From assembly GCA_944350445.1 (NCBI GenBank), contig CALVOW010000014.1, positions 1 to 37,757 of the forward strand: 37,757 nt of DNA. Direction: 5' to 3'. The translations under genes and the position numbers were made by a program. Shown one piece after another: positions 1-7,751 of this stretch (positions within the stretch are counted from its first letter, which is position 1; every line of letters starts with the position of its first letter). Source of the DNA: an uncultured Bacilli bacterium. Lineage in GTDB: Bacteria; Bacillota_I; Bacilli_A; RF39; UBA660. Under the pieces are notes generated by a model. That model was not told the DNA's origin and searched no databases. It saw only the letters and a list, made by a program, of their open reading frames with translations.

Positions 1-21
1 TAAATCCTTATTTTATAAGGG
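1..21 (-). terminator. Probable terminator after secA
   Basis: CCTTAT (6-11) and ATAAGG (15-20) are inverted around a TTT loop, just after the secA stop codon. Only five bases of the following T-rich stretch are inside the window, so the T-tract cannot be judged. Confidence 0.45.
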
Positions 22-23
22 TT

Positions 24-2522
24 TTACGCATTTTTACCACAACAGTTTTTGTACTTTTTGCCACTTCCACAAGGACACGGATCATTTCTACCAACTTTTT
101 CTTTATTTCTCTTAGGTTGTTTAGATGTTGATGTATCACTTTCATTAGTTATTTGTTTTTTAACAACTTCTTTTCGTTCAATATTTTGTCTTATCTCTGC
201 TTTTTTTAGAAAGATAGTTGTATCTTTATCAATACGATCTAACATATTTTCATACAATTCTAATCCTTCCATTGTATAGGCACGTAACGGATCTTGACCA
301 CCATAGCCACGCATCATAACAGCCTCTCTTAAATGCGATAAAGTATTAATGTTTTCTGTCCAATATTTATCAATTACATTTAAACTTATGGCTTTTTCAA
401 ATTCATTAGACACTTCAATTGGTAAAACACTTAATTTTTCTTCATATTCATCCTTTACTTTTTGAAATATAAATTCTACGGTTTCATCAGCATTTTTAGT
501 TTTAATATCATCCTCTGAAATATGTTTATTCAATAAATCATGATTAGTAATATCTACTAAATCTTTTAAAGCCTCGCCTTCAATATGATTATCCGTAAAA
601 TGTGTATCTATTAAGTAACCAATATATGAATGAAAAGTATCTAAAACCGTTTCATGAATTGAATTATTATCTAAAATTTCATTTCTTCTTTCATAAATAT
701 CTTCTCTTTGATTATTCATAACATCATCGTATTGTAACAATTGTTTACGAATATCAAAATTGTTACCTTCAACTTTAGCTTGGGCAGATGATAAAGCATT
801 AGTGAAAGTTTTACTGCGAATAGCTTGATCTTCTTGAAATCCCATAGTTTGTAAAAGTGTTTTAATACGATCCGTTCCAAAACGAACCATTAAATCATCT
901 TCCATTGAAACAAAAAATTGACTTTCTCCTGGATCTCCTTGACGTCCAGCTCTTCCTCTTAACTGATTATCAATACGACGTGACTCATGTCTTTCTGTAC
1001 CAATTACACAAAGACCACCTAAGGCTTTTGTCTCCTCAGTTAATTTAATATCTGTTCCACGTCCTGCCATATTAGTTGCTATTGTAACAGCACCACGTTC
1101 TCCAGCATGGGAAATAATTTCCGCTTCTCTAGCATGATTTTTAGCATTTAAAACTTCATGTTTAATTCCCTTTTTACTTAATAAACCACTAATTAATTCA
1201 CTAGTTTCAACTGCAATTGTACCAACTAGTATTGGTTGACCTGTTTTATGTTTTTCTTCAATAACTCTAACAATAGCTTTATATTTACCATTTCTAGTTG
1301 GATATACTAAATCAGGATAATCAATTCTTGCAATTGGCTTATTAGTTGGAACTGGTATAACATACATATTATAAATATTTCGAAATTCTTCTTCTTCCGT
1401 TTTAGCTGTTCCTGTCATACCAGATAATTTCTTATACATTCTAAATAAATTTTGAAAAGTAATAGTTGCAACCGTTTTTGTTTCTTGATTAATTTTGACA
1501 TTTTCTTTAGCTTCAACAGCTTGATGAAGCCCATCACTCCATTGACGACCTTTCATAATACGCCCCGTAAATGGATCAACAATTAGAACCTCTCCATCTT
1601 GCACAACATAATCAAAATCTTTTTTCATTGAATAATTAGCACGTAACGCTTGATTGATATAATGAACAAGTTCAGAATTATTTATATCATATAAATTTTC
1701 TACATGAAAAAACTTTTCAGCCTTGGAGTTTCCTAAATCAGTTAAAGTAACTCCTTTCGTTTTTTCATCATAAATATAATCATCTTCAGCTTTTAAACTT
1801 TTAGCAAAATGATCAGCATCTATATATAAATTAGCACTTTTAAGTTCTCCACCAGAAATAATTAAAGGGGTCCTTGCTTCATCAATTAAAATCGAATCAA
1901 CTTCATCAATAATCGCATAATTAAGTCCTCTTTGAACTCTATTTTCTTTACGAATAACCATATTATCGCGTAAATAGTCAAATCCAAGTTCATTATTAGT
2001 AGTATATAAAATATCACAATTATACTGTTCTCTTTTTTCACGTGGAGATAATTCTCTTTTATTAATTCCAACTGTTAATCCTAATCCTTCATAAATAGGT
2101 CCCATCCACTCAGCATTACGCGTTGTTAAATACTCATTAACTGTAACAACATGAACACCTTCCCCAGTTAAAGCATTCAAATACGCTGGAAAAGTAGTAA
2201 CCAAAGTTTTTCCTTCCCCAGTTTTTAATTCAGCGATATTTCCATAATGAATAGCAATAGCTCCTACTAATTGGACATAAAAAGCTTTTTCTCCAAGTTT
2301 TCTATATGCCATTTCTCTTACAGTAGCATATGCTTCTGGTAAAAGATCATCTAATGTTTCACCATCATTAAGTCTATTTTTAAACTCTAAAGTTTTATTT
2401 TTTAAATCCTCATCACTTAACTTTTGATATTCTTCATCTAGTTCTATTATTTTATCAGCTAATAAATTAAATCTTTTTAATTCTTTATAATCATGATCAA
2501 ATAGTTTTTTTAAAAATTTCAT
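24..2522 (-). CDS. secA: Preprotein translocase ATPase SecA
   Basis: SecA is the cytoplasmic ATPase that drives unfolded preproteins through SecYEG. The 832-residue product has the usual length. It shows the Walker A motif KTGEGKT near residues 100-106, the DEVD-type Walker B box followed by DSILIDEARTPLIISG, the motor signature GTDIKLTEE.KALGGL, and the C-terminal zinc-binding SEC-C motif CPCGSGKKYKNCC close to the end (Cys 816, 818, 827, 828), which in the family contacts SecB or ribosomes. The start ATG at 2522 follows a strong GAGGAGG ribosome-binding site. A terminator separates it from hpf, so it probably has its own promoter. SecE, another subunit of the same pathway, is encoded at 31608-31817. 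The hpf-secA adjacency is common in Firmicutes. Confidence 0.98.
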   Translation of the reverse strand: MKFLKKLFDHDYKELKRFNLLADKIIELDEEYQKLSDEDLKNKTLEFKNRLNDGETLDDLLPEAYATVREMAYRKLGEKAFYVQLVGAIAIHYGNIAELKTGEGKTLVTTFPAYLNALTGEGVHVVTVNEYLTTRNAEWMGPIYEGLGLTVGINKRELSPREKREQYNCDILYTTNNELGFDYLRDNMVIRKENRVQRGLNYAIIDEVDSILIDEARTPLIISGGELKSANLYIDADHFAKSLKAEDDYIYDEKTKGVTLTDLGNSKAEKFFHVENLYDINNSELVHYINQALRANYSMKKDFDYVVQDGEVLIVDPFTGRIMKGRQWSDGLHQAVEAKENVKINQETKTVATITFQNLFRMYKKLSGMTGTAKTEEEEFRNIYNMYVIPVPTNKPIARIDYPDLVYPTRNGKYKAIVRVIEEKHKTGQPILVGTIAVETSELISGLLSKKGIKHEVLNAKNHAREAEIISHAGERGAVTIATNMAGRGTDIKLTEETKALGGLCVIGTERHESRRIDNQLRGRAGRQGDPGESQFFVSMEDDLMVRFGTDRIKTLLQTMGFQEDQAIRSKTFTNALSSAQAKVEGNNFDIRKQLLQYDDVMNNQREDIYERRNEILDNNSIHETVLDTFHSYIGYLIDTHFTDNHIEGEALKDLVDITNHDLLNKHISEDDIKTKNADETVEFIFQKVKDEYEEKLSVLPIEVSNEFEKAISLNVIDKYWTENINTLSHLREAVMMRGYGGQDPLRAYTMEGLELYENMLDRIDKDTTIFLKKAEIRQNIERKEVVKKQITNESDTSTSKQPKRNKEKVGRNDPCPCGSGKKYKNCCGKNA

Positions 2523-2551
2523 ATTGCCTCCTCGATAATTAACATTTTATC

Positions 2552-2582
2552 AAAAAATAAGCAAAATTGAAATATTTTGCTT
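2552..2582 (-). terminator. Terminator between hpf and secA
   Basis: A 9-bp perfect stem, AAGCAAAAT (2559-2567) with ATTTTGCTT (2574-2582), loop of 6, is followed on the minus strand by ATTTTTT. It sits 12 bases after the hpf stop and ends hpf transcription upstream of secA. Confidence 0.8.
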
Positions 2583-2593
2583 ATTATTATTTA

Positions 2594-3118
2594 TTATTCT
2601 TCTTCAATAACACCATACCCACCATCATGACGTTTATATACTAAGGCAATTTTATGTAATTCACTATCTTTATACATATAGAAATTATGTCCTAAAAGTT
2701 CCATTTGTAAAATTGCTTCTTCAAGATTCATAGGCTTAATTTCAATTTTCTTTCTTTTTATAACTGGTTCATCTTCTGACAAATCAATAATATCGTCTAT
2801 ATTAAATTCTTTAATTCCAGCTTTTTCTTTTTTCTTTAATTTCGTTTTATTTTTTCTAATTTGTCTTTCCAATTTATTGATTACTAAATCAACAGCTGAA
2901 TAAAAATCTTGACTTTCTTCCTCGGCTCTTAATATTAAAGTTTTAAGAGGAATTGTAACTTCTACTTTTTGAGAATAATTTCGAACTTTTACTAATACAG
3001 TTGCTCTTATATCATCATCTAAAGTATATTTATCTAGTTTTGATAATTTTTCTTTTACATAATCCTTCATTGCATCAGTAATATCTATTTTATTACCTCT
3101 AACTAAAACTTCCATCAT
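2594..3118 (-). CDS. hpf: Long-form ribosome hibernation promoting factor
   Basis: The 174-residue product has the two-part build of long HPF/RaiA: an N-terminal S30AE domain (about 1-100) and a C-terminal domain (about 125-174) carrying the conserved LEEAILQMELLGHNFYMY and DGGYGVIE segments. In Firmicutes, long HPF binds the decoding centre and dimerises 70S ribosomes into inactive 100S particles in stationary phase. The basic linker between the domains (KKIEIKP) is also typical. Two adjacent ATG codons (3118 and 3115) lie behind an AAAGGAG site; either may be used. It stands between the cold-shock gene and secA and is bounded on both sides by terminators, so it is likely a single-gene unit. 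Confidence 0.95.
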   Translation of the reverse strand: MMEVLVRGNKIDITDAMKDYVKEKLSKLDKYTLDDDIRATVLVKVRNYSQKVEVTIPLKTLILRAEEESQDFYSAVDLVINKLERQIRKNKTKLKKKEKAGIKEFNIDDIIDLSEDEPVIKRKKIEIKPMNLEEAILQMELLGHNFYMYKDSELHKIALVYKRHDGGYGVIEEE

Positions 3119-3155
3119 ATCATCTCCTTTTATATGATTATAATATCACAAAAAC

Positions 3156-3184
3156 AGAAAAAAAACTATCGTTTTTACACGATA
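3156..3184 (-). terminator. Terminator overlapping the end of the cold-shock gene
   Basis: The stem TATCGT (3167-3172) / ACGATA (3179-3184) encloses the stop codon of the cold-shock gene in its loop, and the minus strand then reads a run of eight T. Coding end and terminator share the same bases. Confidence 0.75.
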
Positions 3185-3399
3185 ATTTCTGATTTTACTA
3201 CTGAAACATTTAACGCCTGATATCCCTTTGATGTTTCTAAAAGATTGAACTCCACATACTGCCCTTCTTGCAAAGTTTTGTATCCTTCTTGGTTAATTGC
3301 TGAATAGTGAACAAATATGTCCTCCTTATCAGTAAATTCAATAAAGCCATACCCCTTTTCATTGTTAAACCACTTAACTCTACCTCTTACCACGTTCAT
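3175..3399 (-). CDS. Cold-shock domain protein (CspA family)
   Basis: This 74-residue single cold-shock domain protein binds single-stranded RNA/DNA and acts as an RNA chaperone. RNP1 is visible as KGYGFIEF and RNP2 as DIFVHYSAI. The frame is open from an ATG at 3414, but that segment contains the ribosome-binding site AAGGAG itself, so the ATG at 3399 ([11 protein letters not shown]) is the better start and gives a normal CspA N-terminus. It has a slightly extended C-terminus (SVVKSEIIV), whose last codon lies in the terminator stem. A promoter and a 5' leader lie upstream. Confidence 0.95.
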   Translation of the reverse strand: MNVVRGRVKWFNNEKGYGFIEFTDKEDIFVHYSAINQEGYKTLQEGQYVEFNLLETSKGYQALNVSVVKSEIIV

Positions 3400-3426
3400 A
3401 TCTCTCCTTATCATATAAATTTTTTC

Positions 3427-3465
3427 AGTAGATCTACTATTTTCTTGCGCACATTAATAGTATCA
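3427..3465 (-). promoter_or_regulatory. Cold-shock gene promoter and leader palindrome
   Basis: The minus strand carries an extended -10 element TGA-TACTAT (3465-3457) with no clear -35. About 50 bases of leader follow, including the 12-bp perfect palindrome AGTAGATCTACT (3427-3438), 28 bases before the start codon. It could form a short hairpin in the leader or be a DNA operator; which one is not decidable here. Confidence 0.4.
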
Positions 3466-3640
3466 AATTTTTTTACTCTTTTTTTAATTTTTTTATAAAA
3501 TGTAAAATTTAATCTGTTTTTTACTAAATTATTAACATTTTTGTGAAATAAATGCAAAAAAATACAATTTTTTACTTTTTAAATTTTTTTTAAGGTTAAA
3601 GTTAATTTATATTATAAAATCTAAAATGGTGATAAAAAAT

Positions 3641-4240
3641 ATGATTAAAAATTTTATCATAAATAATTCTATTAGTTTAGTAAATAAAACTAATAAATAC
3701 AACAGTATAGAATTAGAAGAAATAAAATATGGTCTAGAAAGTATTTATCTAGCCATTACAAAAGTTGTTGTCATTTTATTTATTTCCGCTTGTATAGGAT
3801 TATTCAAAGAAGCAGTTTTATTTTTATTAATATTTAATTTAGTCAGAGCAACTGCTTTTGGTTTACATGCTTCCAAAAGTATATGGTGTTGGATTTCATC
3901 TAGCATTTCTTTTCTACTAATACCATTTATTTGTAAAAATGTAACATTCTCAGCCACGTTTTATATAGTTACTTCAATTATTACTATGATTATCTTTTTA
4001 TTATATGCCCCTGCTGATACTGTTAAAAGACCATTAATTAATAAAAAGAAAAGAATGTTATATAAATTACTTTCTATTATAACTGCTTCTATATTTATAT
4101 CACTAATATTTATAATTGATAATTTTCTAATAAAAAACATGCTTATATTTGCACTAATTTTAGAATCTATTTTAATTTTGCCTATAACATATAAAATATT
4201 CAAACTACCATATAGAAATTATTTAAATTATAAATTATAA
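3641..4240 (+). CDS. agrB: AgrB-like autoinducer-peptide processing protease
   Basis: AgrB is the membrane endopeptidase that cuts the C-terminal tail off the AgrD precursor and forms the thiolactone. The product is a multi-spanning membrane protein of about 199 residues, the normal AgrB size. The diagnostic catalytic pair is present: His in FGLHASK and Cys in SIWCW seven residues later (H76 and C83 from this start), the same spacing as S. aureus His77/Cys84. The family's N-terminal pattern (SLVNK...YGLE) and the later PADT/NKKKR stretch also fit. An upstream in-frame ATG at 3626 exists, but GGTGAT at 3629-3634 is well placed for the ATG at 3641. The gene is followed 45 bases later by agrD and faces agrC. 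Base composition is as AT-rich as its neighbours. Confidence 0.93.
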   Translation: MIKNFIINNSISLVNKTNKYNSIELEEIKYGLESIYLAITKVVVILFISACIGLFKEAVLFLLIFNLVRATAFGLHASKSIWCWISSSISFLLIPFICKNVTFSATFYIVTSIITMIIFLLYAPADTVKRPLINKKKRMLYKLLSIITASIFISLIFIIDNFLIKNMLIFALILESILILPITYKIFKLPYRNYLNYKL

Positions 4241-4285
4241 AATATTTTATATGTTATATATATAAAAGAATAAAAGGAGGAAAAA

Positions 4286-4411
4286 ATGAAAAAATATTTA
4301 GCTATGTTAATTGGAGCTGTTGGAATGATGGCAGCAGGAATTGCAACTACTGGATGTTGGTTAATTATCTTAGATGAACCTGAAATGCCAAAATCTATAT
4401 TAAATAAATAA
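4286..4411 (+). CDS. agrD: AgrD-like autoinducing peptide precursor (41 residues)
   Basis: This short gene directly follows agrB. An AGGAGG site at 4275-4280 sits five bases before its ATG. The precursor has the three AgrD parts: an amphipathic N-terminal helix (MKKYLAMLIGAVGMMAAGIA), a signal core TTGCWLIIL with one cysteine (Cys24), and an acidic, proline-containing tail DEPEMPKSILNK like the S. aureus DEVEVP and Listeria YEPKSP tails. By family precedent AgrB cuts after the core and closes a thiolactone from Cys24 to the new C-terminus. The mature ring is either CWLIIL (cut before Asp30) or CWLII (cut before Leu29); the N-terminal tail length cannot be told from sequence. A strong terminator follows six bases after the stop. 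Confidence 0.92.
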   Translation: MKKYLAMLIGAVGMMAAGIATTGCWLIILDEPEMPKSILNK

Positions 4412-4416
4412 TTAAT

Positions 4417-4460
4417 AAAATAAATCCTTTATTTTAATATATTATAAAGGATTTATTTTA
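4417..4460. terminator. Bidirectional terminator between agrBD and agrC
   Basis: A perfect 16-bp stem (4417-4432 with 4444-4459; core AAATCCTTTAT / ATAAAGGATTT) has an 11-base loop. It is A-rich on one side and T-rich on the other, so it can terminate agrBD on the plus strand and agrC on the minus strand. Confidence 0.88.
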
Positions 4461-4484
4461 TTGTCATTAAACATTACAAATTTA

Positions 4485-5816
4485 CTAACTTTTGTTTGTT
4501 TTAGTAGTATCAATCGTTAAAGAAACAACAAAATAATTATCTAACAATTCATACTTAACTTCAAAACAAGGAATAGATTTTAAAGTTTTATCTATATCAT
4601 ATAATCCTAATCCATGACCTTTTCCTTTGGTAGTATAACCATTTTTAGTAATTAATGATAAATCTACTTTTTCTTTATAAGTATTTGCTAAAATAAAAAT
4701 CAATTTATCATTTTCTAAATATAATACAAAATTAATTTCTTTTTCTTTTGATTCATTACTTGCATAAATTGCATTGTCAAAGTATTCTCCAATTATATCC
4801 AATAATATATTAATTTTATAAACTGTCAATTTGTTATTATTAATTTTTTTAATATCAGAGCTAACATCAACAGATATCTTCAAATTTAATGCTTCTGCTT
4901 TTGATAATTTACAATATACTAAATACCTAACAATATCAATTTTAATATAATTAAGTTTTGAAAACCAACTATACTTTTTAGTTTTATAGTTTTCAATTAA
5001 AGTATCAATATAATTATTTGCTTCTTTAATATCTGATTTTAAATAACCTTTAATAGCTATTAAGTTATTTTTATATTTATGAATTGTTGAACTATGTTTT
5101 TCAACTAAATCGGCTGATGTTTTTAAATAATCTTCTAAAATAATATATTTATCCATAATTTCTTTATTTTTCAAATATTGTTTAAGTAAAACTAATGTTA
5201 AAACCAAACAACCAGCAATTACAATAATATTTAAAACAAATTTATAATCAATTGTCCAATTATTCAAATATAAATTATACATTGAAGAAATTGCAACAAA
5301 AATTGTAATAACACCCAATATAAATGTATAAAAAATATTATTTTTATTAATTATATTAACAAAAACTTTAATCTTATTTTTTAAAAAATAAGCATAAATA
5401 CAGGATAAAATAGAAATAACAAAATTTATAAATATTGATTTTATAAAACTAAACATTACATCAATCTCAAAAATTTCTTCAACAATAATTACAAATATTG
5501 ATACAGATGTTTCAGATAATATAAATAATATATAAGTCACAACGGTATACAAAATGGCATTAACATAATCTTCATTAAAAATTAATTTAAAAATCAAAAA
5601 TAAAATACACAAAGTACCAATAATTTTACCTATATTATCAAATAACAAAGAATTTACTATAAGAAGTAAAGAAAATATTACTAACAAAAAATATTTATAA
5701 AACTTAATTTCATTTAATCTTTTATTTAAAAATATTTTACCAGAAAAGAATATTGCTAAACAACAAGCAAACGCTCCCATAAAATATTCGACCCAAGTCA
5801 TTAAATCATAATTCAT
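4485..5816 (-). CDS. agrC: AgrC-like sensor histidine kinase
   Basis: The 443-residue product has an N-terminal half of six or seven hydrophobic segments (about residues 8-213), as in AgrC-type peptide receptors, then a short dimerisation helix with the likely phospho-acceptor His246 in TIHKYKN, and a GHKL-type ATPase domain. The N box is GEYFDNAIYAS and the G box is GKGHGLGL. AgrC detects the mature autoinducing peptide at the outer membrane face and phosphorylates AgrA. Its ATG overlaps the agrA stop by four bases (ATGA), so the two are translationally coupled. The gene converges on agrBD. Family assignment (HPK10) rests on the architecture and the neighbours. Confidence 0.92.
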   Translation of the reverse strand: MNYDLMTWVEYFMGAFACCLAIFFSGKIFLNKRLNEIKFYKYFLLVIFSLLLIVNSLLFDNIGKIIGTLCILFLIFKLIFNEDYVNAILYTVVTYILFILSETSVSIFVIIVEEIFEIDVMFSFIKSIFINFVISILSCIYAYFLKNKIKVFVNIINKNNIFYTFILGVITIFVAISSMYNLYLNNWTIDYKFVLNIIVIAGCLVLTLVLLKQYLKNKEIMDKYIILEDYLKTSADLVEKHSSTIHKYKNNLIAIKGYLKSDIKEANNYIDTLIENYKTKKYSWFSKLNYIKIDIVRYLVYCKLSKAEALNLKISVDVSSDIKKINNNKLTVYKINILLDIIGEYFDNAIYASNESKEKEINFVLYLENDKLIFILANTYKEKVDLSLITKNGYTTKGKGHGLGLYDIDKTLKSIPCFEVKYELLDNYFVVSLTIDTTKTNKS

Positions 5817-6583
5817 ATTAAATCTCCCCCAATCACAACTTGTTCACTTTCTTTCAACCCTAAAAGACATAGTTCTTCTAATTCTTTCTTTTTATCCCTA
5901 GACAAACAATTTGTATATTTATCATTAAAATAAATTGCTGGAATACTTGTATTAATTTTTGTAATTTTAAAAGTATTCACAATACAACTTCTATGAACAC
6001 GAAAAAATCTTTTATCATTTTTTAATAATTTTTCAATTTTGGCAATATTTCCTCGATATTTAAATCTATCATTTATAGTTTCAATATACAAACATTCATC
6101 ATACTTATCTTTTTCAATAAATAAAATATCATTATACGGTATTCTCACGATTTCACTATCTTGTTTAAATGATAAAAACTTATTGCTATTAAAAATTTCA
6201 TAAATTTCATGAAAGCAAAGCATTAATCTATCTTCAAGTTCATCAAATTTAGAAATAAAATCTACCATAAATATTTTTTTATGAAAGGCATTTTGTATTA
6301 AATCTTGATGTGCTGTTGCAATAATTATTTGATCATTCATTGTTTTTTTAAAATTTCGTATTTCTCTGGCTAAATCAAGACCAGATTTTCCTTTTACTTC
6401 AATATCAAAAATATATATATTTTGACCAGTTAAACTTTTAATAAAATCTACCAAATTTTGGTTATATTCTGCAAAATGATATATCTTATACTGATCATCA
6501 CTTTTTCCCATAAATTTATGAATAATATCTTCATACAACTTGTCAAAATATTCTTCATCTTCATAGATAACAAAATTAATCAT
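5813..6583 (-). CDS. agrA: AgrA-like LytTR response regulator
   Basis: The 256-residue product has a receiver domain (about 1-125) with acidic residues in IYEDEE, the probable phosphorylation site Asp60 in IYIFDIEVKGKSG, and the IIIATAH strand. A LytTR DNA-binding domain (about 140-235) follows, seen in FFRVHRSCIVN and the preceding KYRGNI segment. LytTR regulators bind paired short direct repeats upstream of targets such as agrBD. The start has a TTGGAGG site. It lies 19 bases downstream of the tagO-like gene with no terminator between, so tagO-agrA-agrC may be one transcript. Confidence 0.93.
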   Translation of the reverse strand: MINFVIYEDEEYFDKLYEDIIHKFMGKSDDQYKIYHFAEYNQNLVDFIKSLTGQNIYIFDIEVKGKSGLDLAREIRNFKKTMNDQIIIATAHQDLIQNAFHKKIFMVDFISKFDELEDRLMLCFHEIYEIFNSNKFLSFKQDSEIVRIPYNDILFIEKDKYDECLYIETINDRFKYRGNIAKIEKLLKNDKRFFRVHRSCIVNTFKITKINTSIPAIYFNDKYTNCLSRDKKKELEELCLLGLKESEQVVIGGDLI

Positions 6584-6602
6584 AAATCCTCCAAGAAATT
6601 AG

Positions 6603-7667
6603 TTATTTTTTCTTCTTTTTAAATTTAATTTGTTTTTCAGTTATAATATTGGTTTTATTTATAAACCAAAAGACTAATAAAAATAATACAATATATATAC
6701 CTCTTCGAATATAAATATCCACTTGATCATTTAAAGTATAAAAAATAGAGGCAAGAGCAAATAAAATATTTACTCCATAAATAATTAACACGGTATTTCG
6801 ATGGGAAAATTTCATTCCAAGTAATTGATGATGAAGATGGAGTTTATCCGCATCAGAAATACGTTTATGTTTAATTAAACGTCTTAAAATTGCAAAAAGA
6901 GTATCTAAAATAGGAACAGCAAGTATTAAAAGGGGAACAAACACAGAAGTTAAGACAGTTCCTTTAAATCCAAGTAAAGAAATTACAGCAATAATAAAGC
7001 CTAAAAACAAAGCCCCTGAATCACCAGCAAATATCTTGGCTGGATAAAAATTATGAATTAAAAATCCTAGTGTACTACCAAGCATAATTAAGGCTAAAGT
7101 AAATTCCAAACCAGTTATTCTGCCTTGAAAAAAGCAAATTACAATAATGGTCATGAAAAAAATAGACGAAATTCCTCCAGCTAATCCATCCAATCCATCA
7201 ATTAAATTGATAATATTCATACAAGCCACAATAAAAATAATAGTAATTGGATAAGCAAAATAACCAAAGTTAATTACTAAACCAAAAGCAGTTAGTTCAC
7301 TTAAAAGAATTTGCCCATAAAAAGCTATAACCGAAGCTGACAAAATTTGCCCCACTAACTTATCTTTGGCATTTAAAGGTTTAATGTCATCTATAATCCC
7401 TGTTAATAGAATTATAAAACTACCAATTAAAATAGAATTCATTTGAATGGTATTTTGACCAAAAAACATATATCCTACTAAAAAGGCAAAAAAGATTCCT
7501 AAGCCTCCAAGTCTTGGCATTGGTTTAGTATGAACTTTTCTTTCATTTGGCACATCAAGAGCATTAACATGAACTGCGATTTTTTTTACCACCGGTATTG
7601 ACACAGCTGCTACAATTAGAGTAAAAATAATTACTTTTAAAGAATATAAAACTGTACTATTGAACAT
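6603..7667 (-). CDS. tagO: TagO/WecA-type undecaprenyl-phosphate sugar-1-phosphate transferase
   Basis: This polytopic membrane enzyme (354 residues from the chosen start) belongs to the MraY/WecA/TagO family, which moves a sugar-1-phosphate, usually GlcNAc-1-P, from a UDP-sugar onto undecaprenyl phosphate to start wall teichoic acid or other envelope glycan synthesis. Visible motifs are DVPNERKVHTKPMPRLGG, the Mg-binding GIIDDI, NLIDGLDGLAGG, AGDSGALFLGF, and the HLHHQLL motif of the cytoplasmic loop. The open frame reaches 7706, but the CGGAGG site and spacing select the ATG at 7667 (MFNSTVLYS). The basic C-terminus (KFKKKKK) is unremarkable. The exact sugar is not readable from sequence; TagO is favoured over MraY by the HLHH and NERKVH motifs. 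Confidence 0.93.
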   Translation of the reverse strand: MFNSTVLYSLKVIIFTLIVAAVSIPVVKKIAVHVNALDVPNERKVHTKPMPRLGGLGIFFAFLVGYMFFGQNTIQMNSILIGSFIILLTGIIDDIKPLNAKDKLVGQILSASVIAFYGQILLSELTAFGLVINFGYFAYPITIIFIVACMNIINLIDGLDGLAGGISSIFFMTIIVICFFQGRITGLEFTLALIMLGSTLGFLIHNFYPAKIFAGDSGALFLGFIIAVISLLGFKGTVLTSVFVPLLILAVPILDTLFAILRRLIKHKRISDADKLHLHHQLLGMKFSHRNTVLIIYGVNILFALASIFYTLNDQVDIYIRRGIYIVLFLLVFWFINKTNIITEKQIKFKKKKK

Positions 7668-7685
7668 ATTGATACCTCCGAAAAA

Positions 7686-7694
7686 ATTATAACA
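7686..7694 (-). promoter_or_regulatory. Promoter of tagO (extended -10)
   Basis: The minus strand reads TGT-TATAAT, an extended -10 box, immediately after the mbl terminator. No good -35 is present; the region 17 bases upstream is the terminator T-tract. It would drive tagO and perhaps agrA-agrC. Confidence 0.6.
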
Positions 7695-7703
7695 CTTATA
7701 TAG

Positions 7704-7748
7704 CAAAAAAACTAGTAATTTCTTTATTTTTCAAAGACTTACTAGTTA
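7704..7748 (-). terminator. Terminator of mreB/mbl
   Basis: AACTAGTAA (7710-7718) pairs with TTACTAGTT (7739-7747). The minus strand then reads seven T. The stem begins four bases after the mbl stop. Confidence 0.8.
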
Positions 7749-7751
7749 TTT

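Noticed and set aside
49-279. Plus-strand frame inside secA
   Set aside because: Lies wholly within the well-supported secA gene, in its low-complexity end; no ribosome-binding site.
3560-3640. Possible AgrA (LytTR) binding repeats before agrB
   Set aside because: AAAGTTAAT at 3598 fits the loose half-site, with a GGTTAA just before it, but the spacing is six bases and not the usual 21; in such AT-rich DNA single matches are expected by chance.
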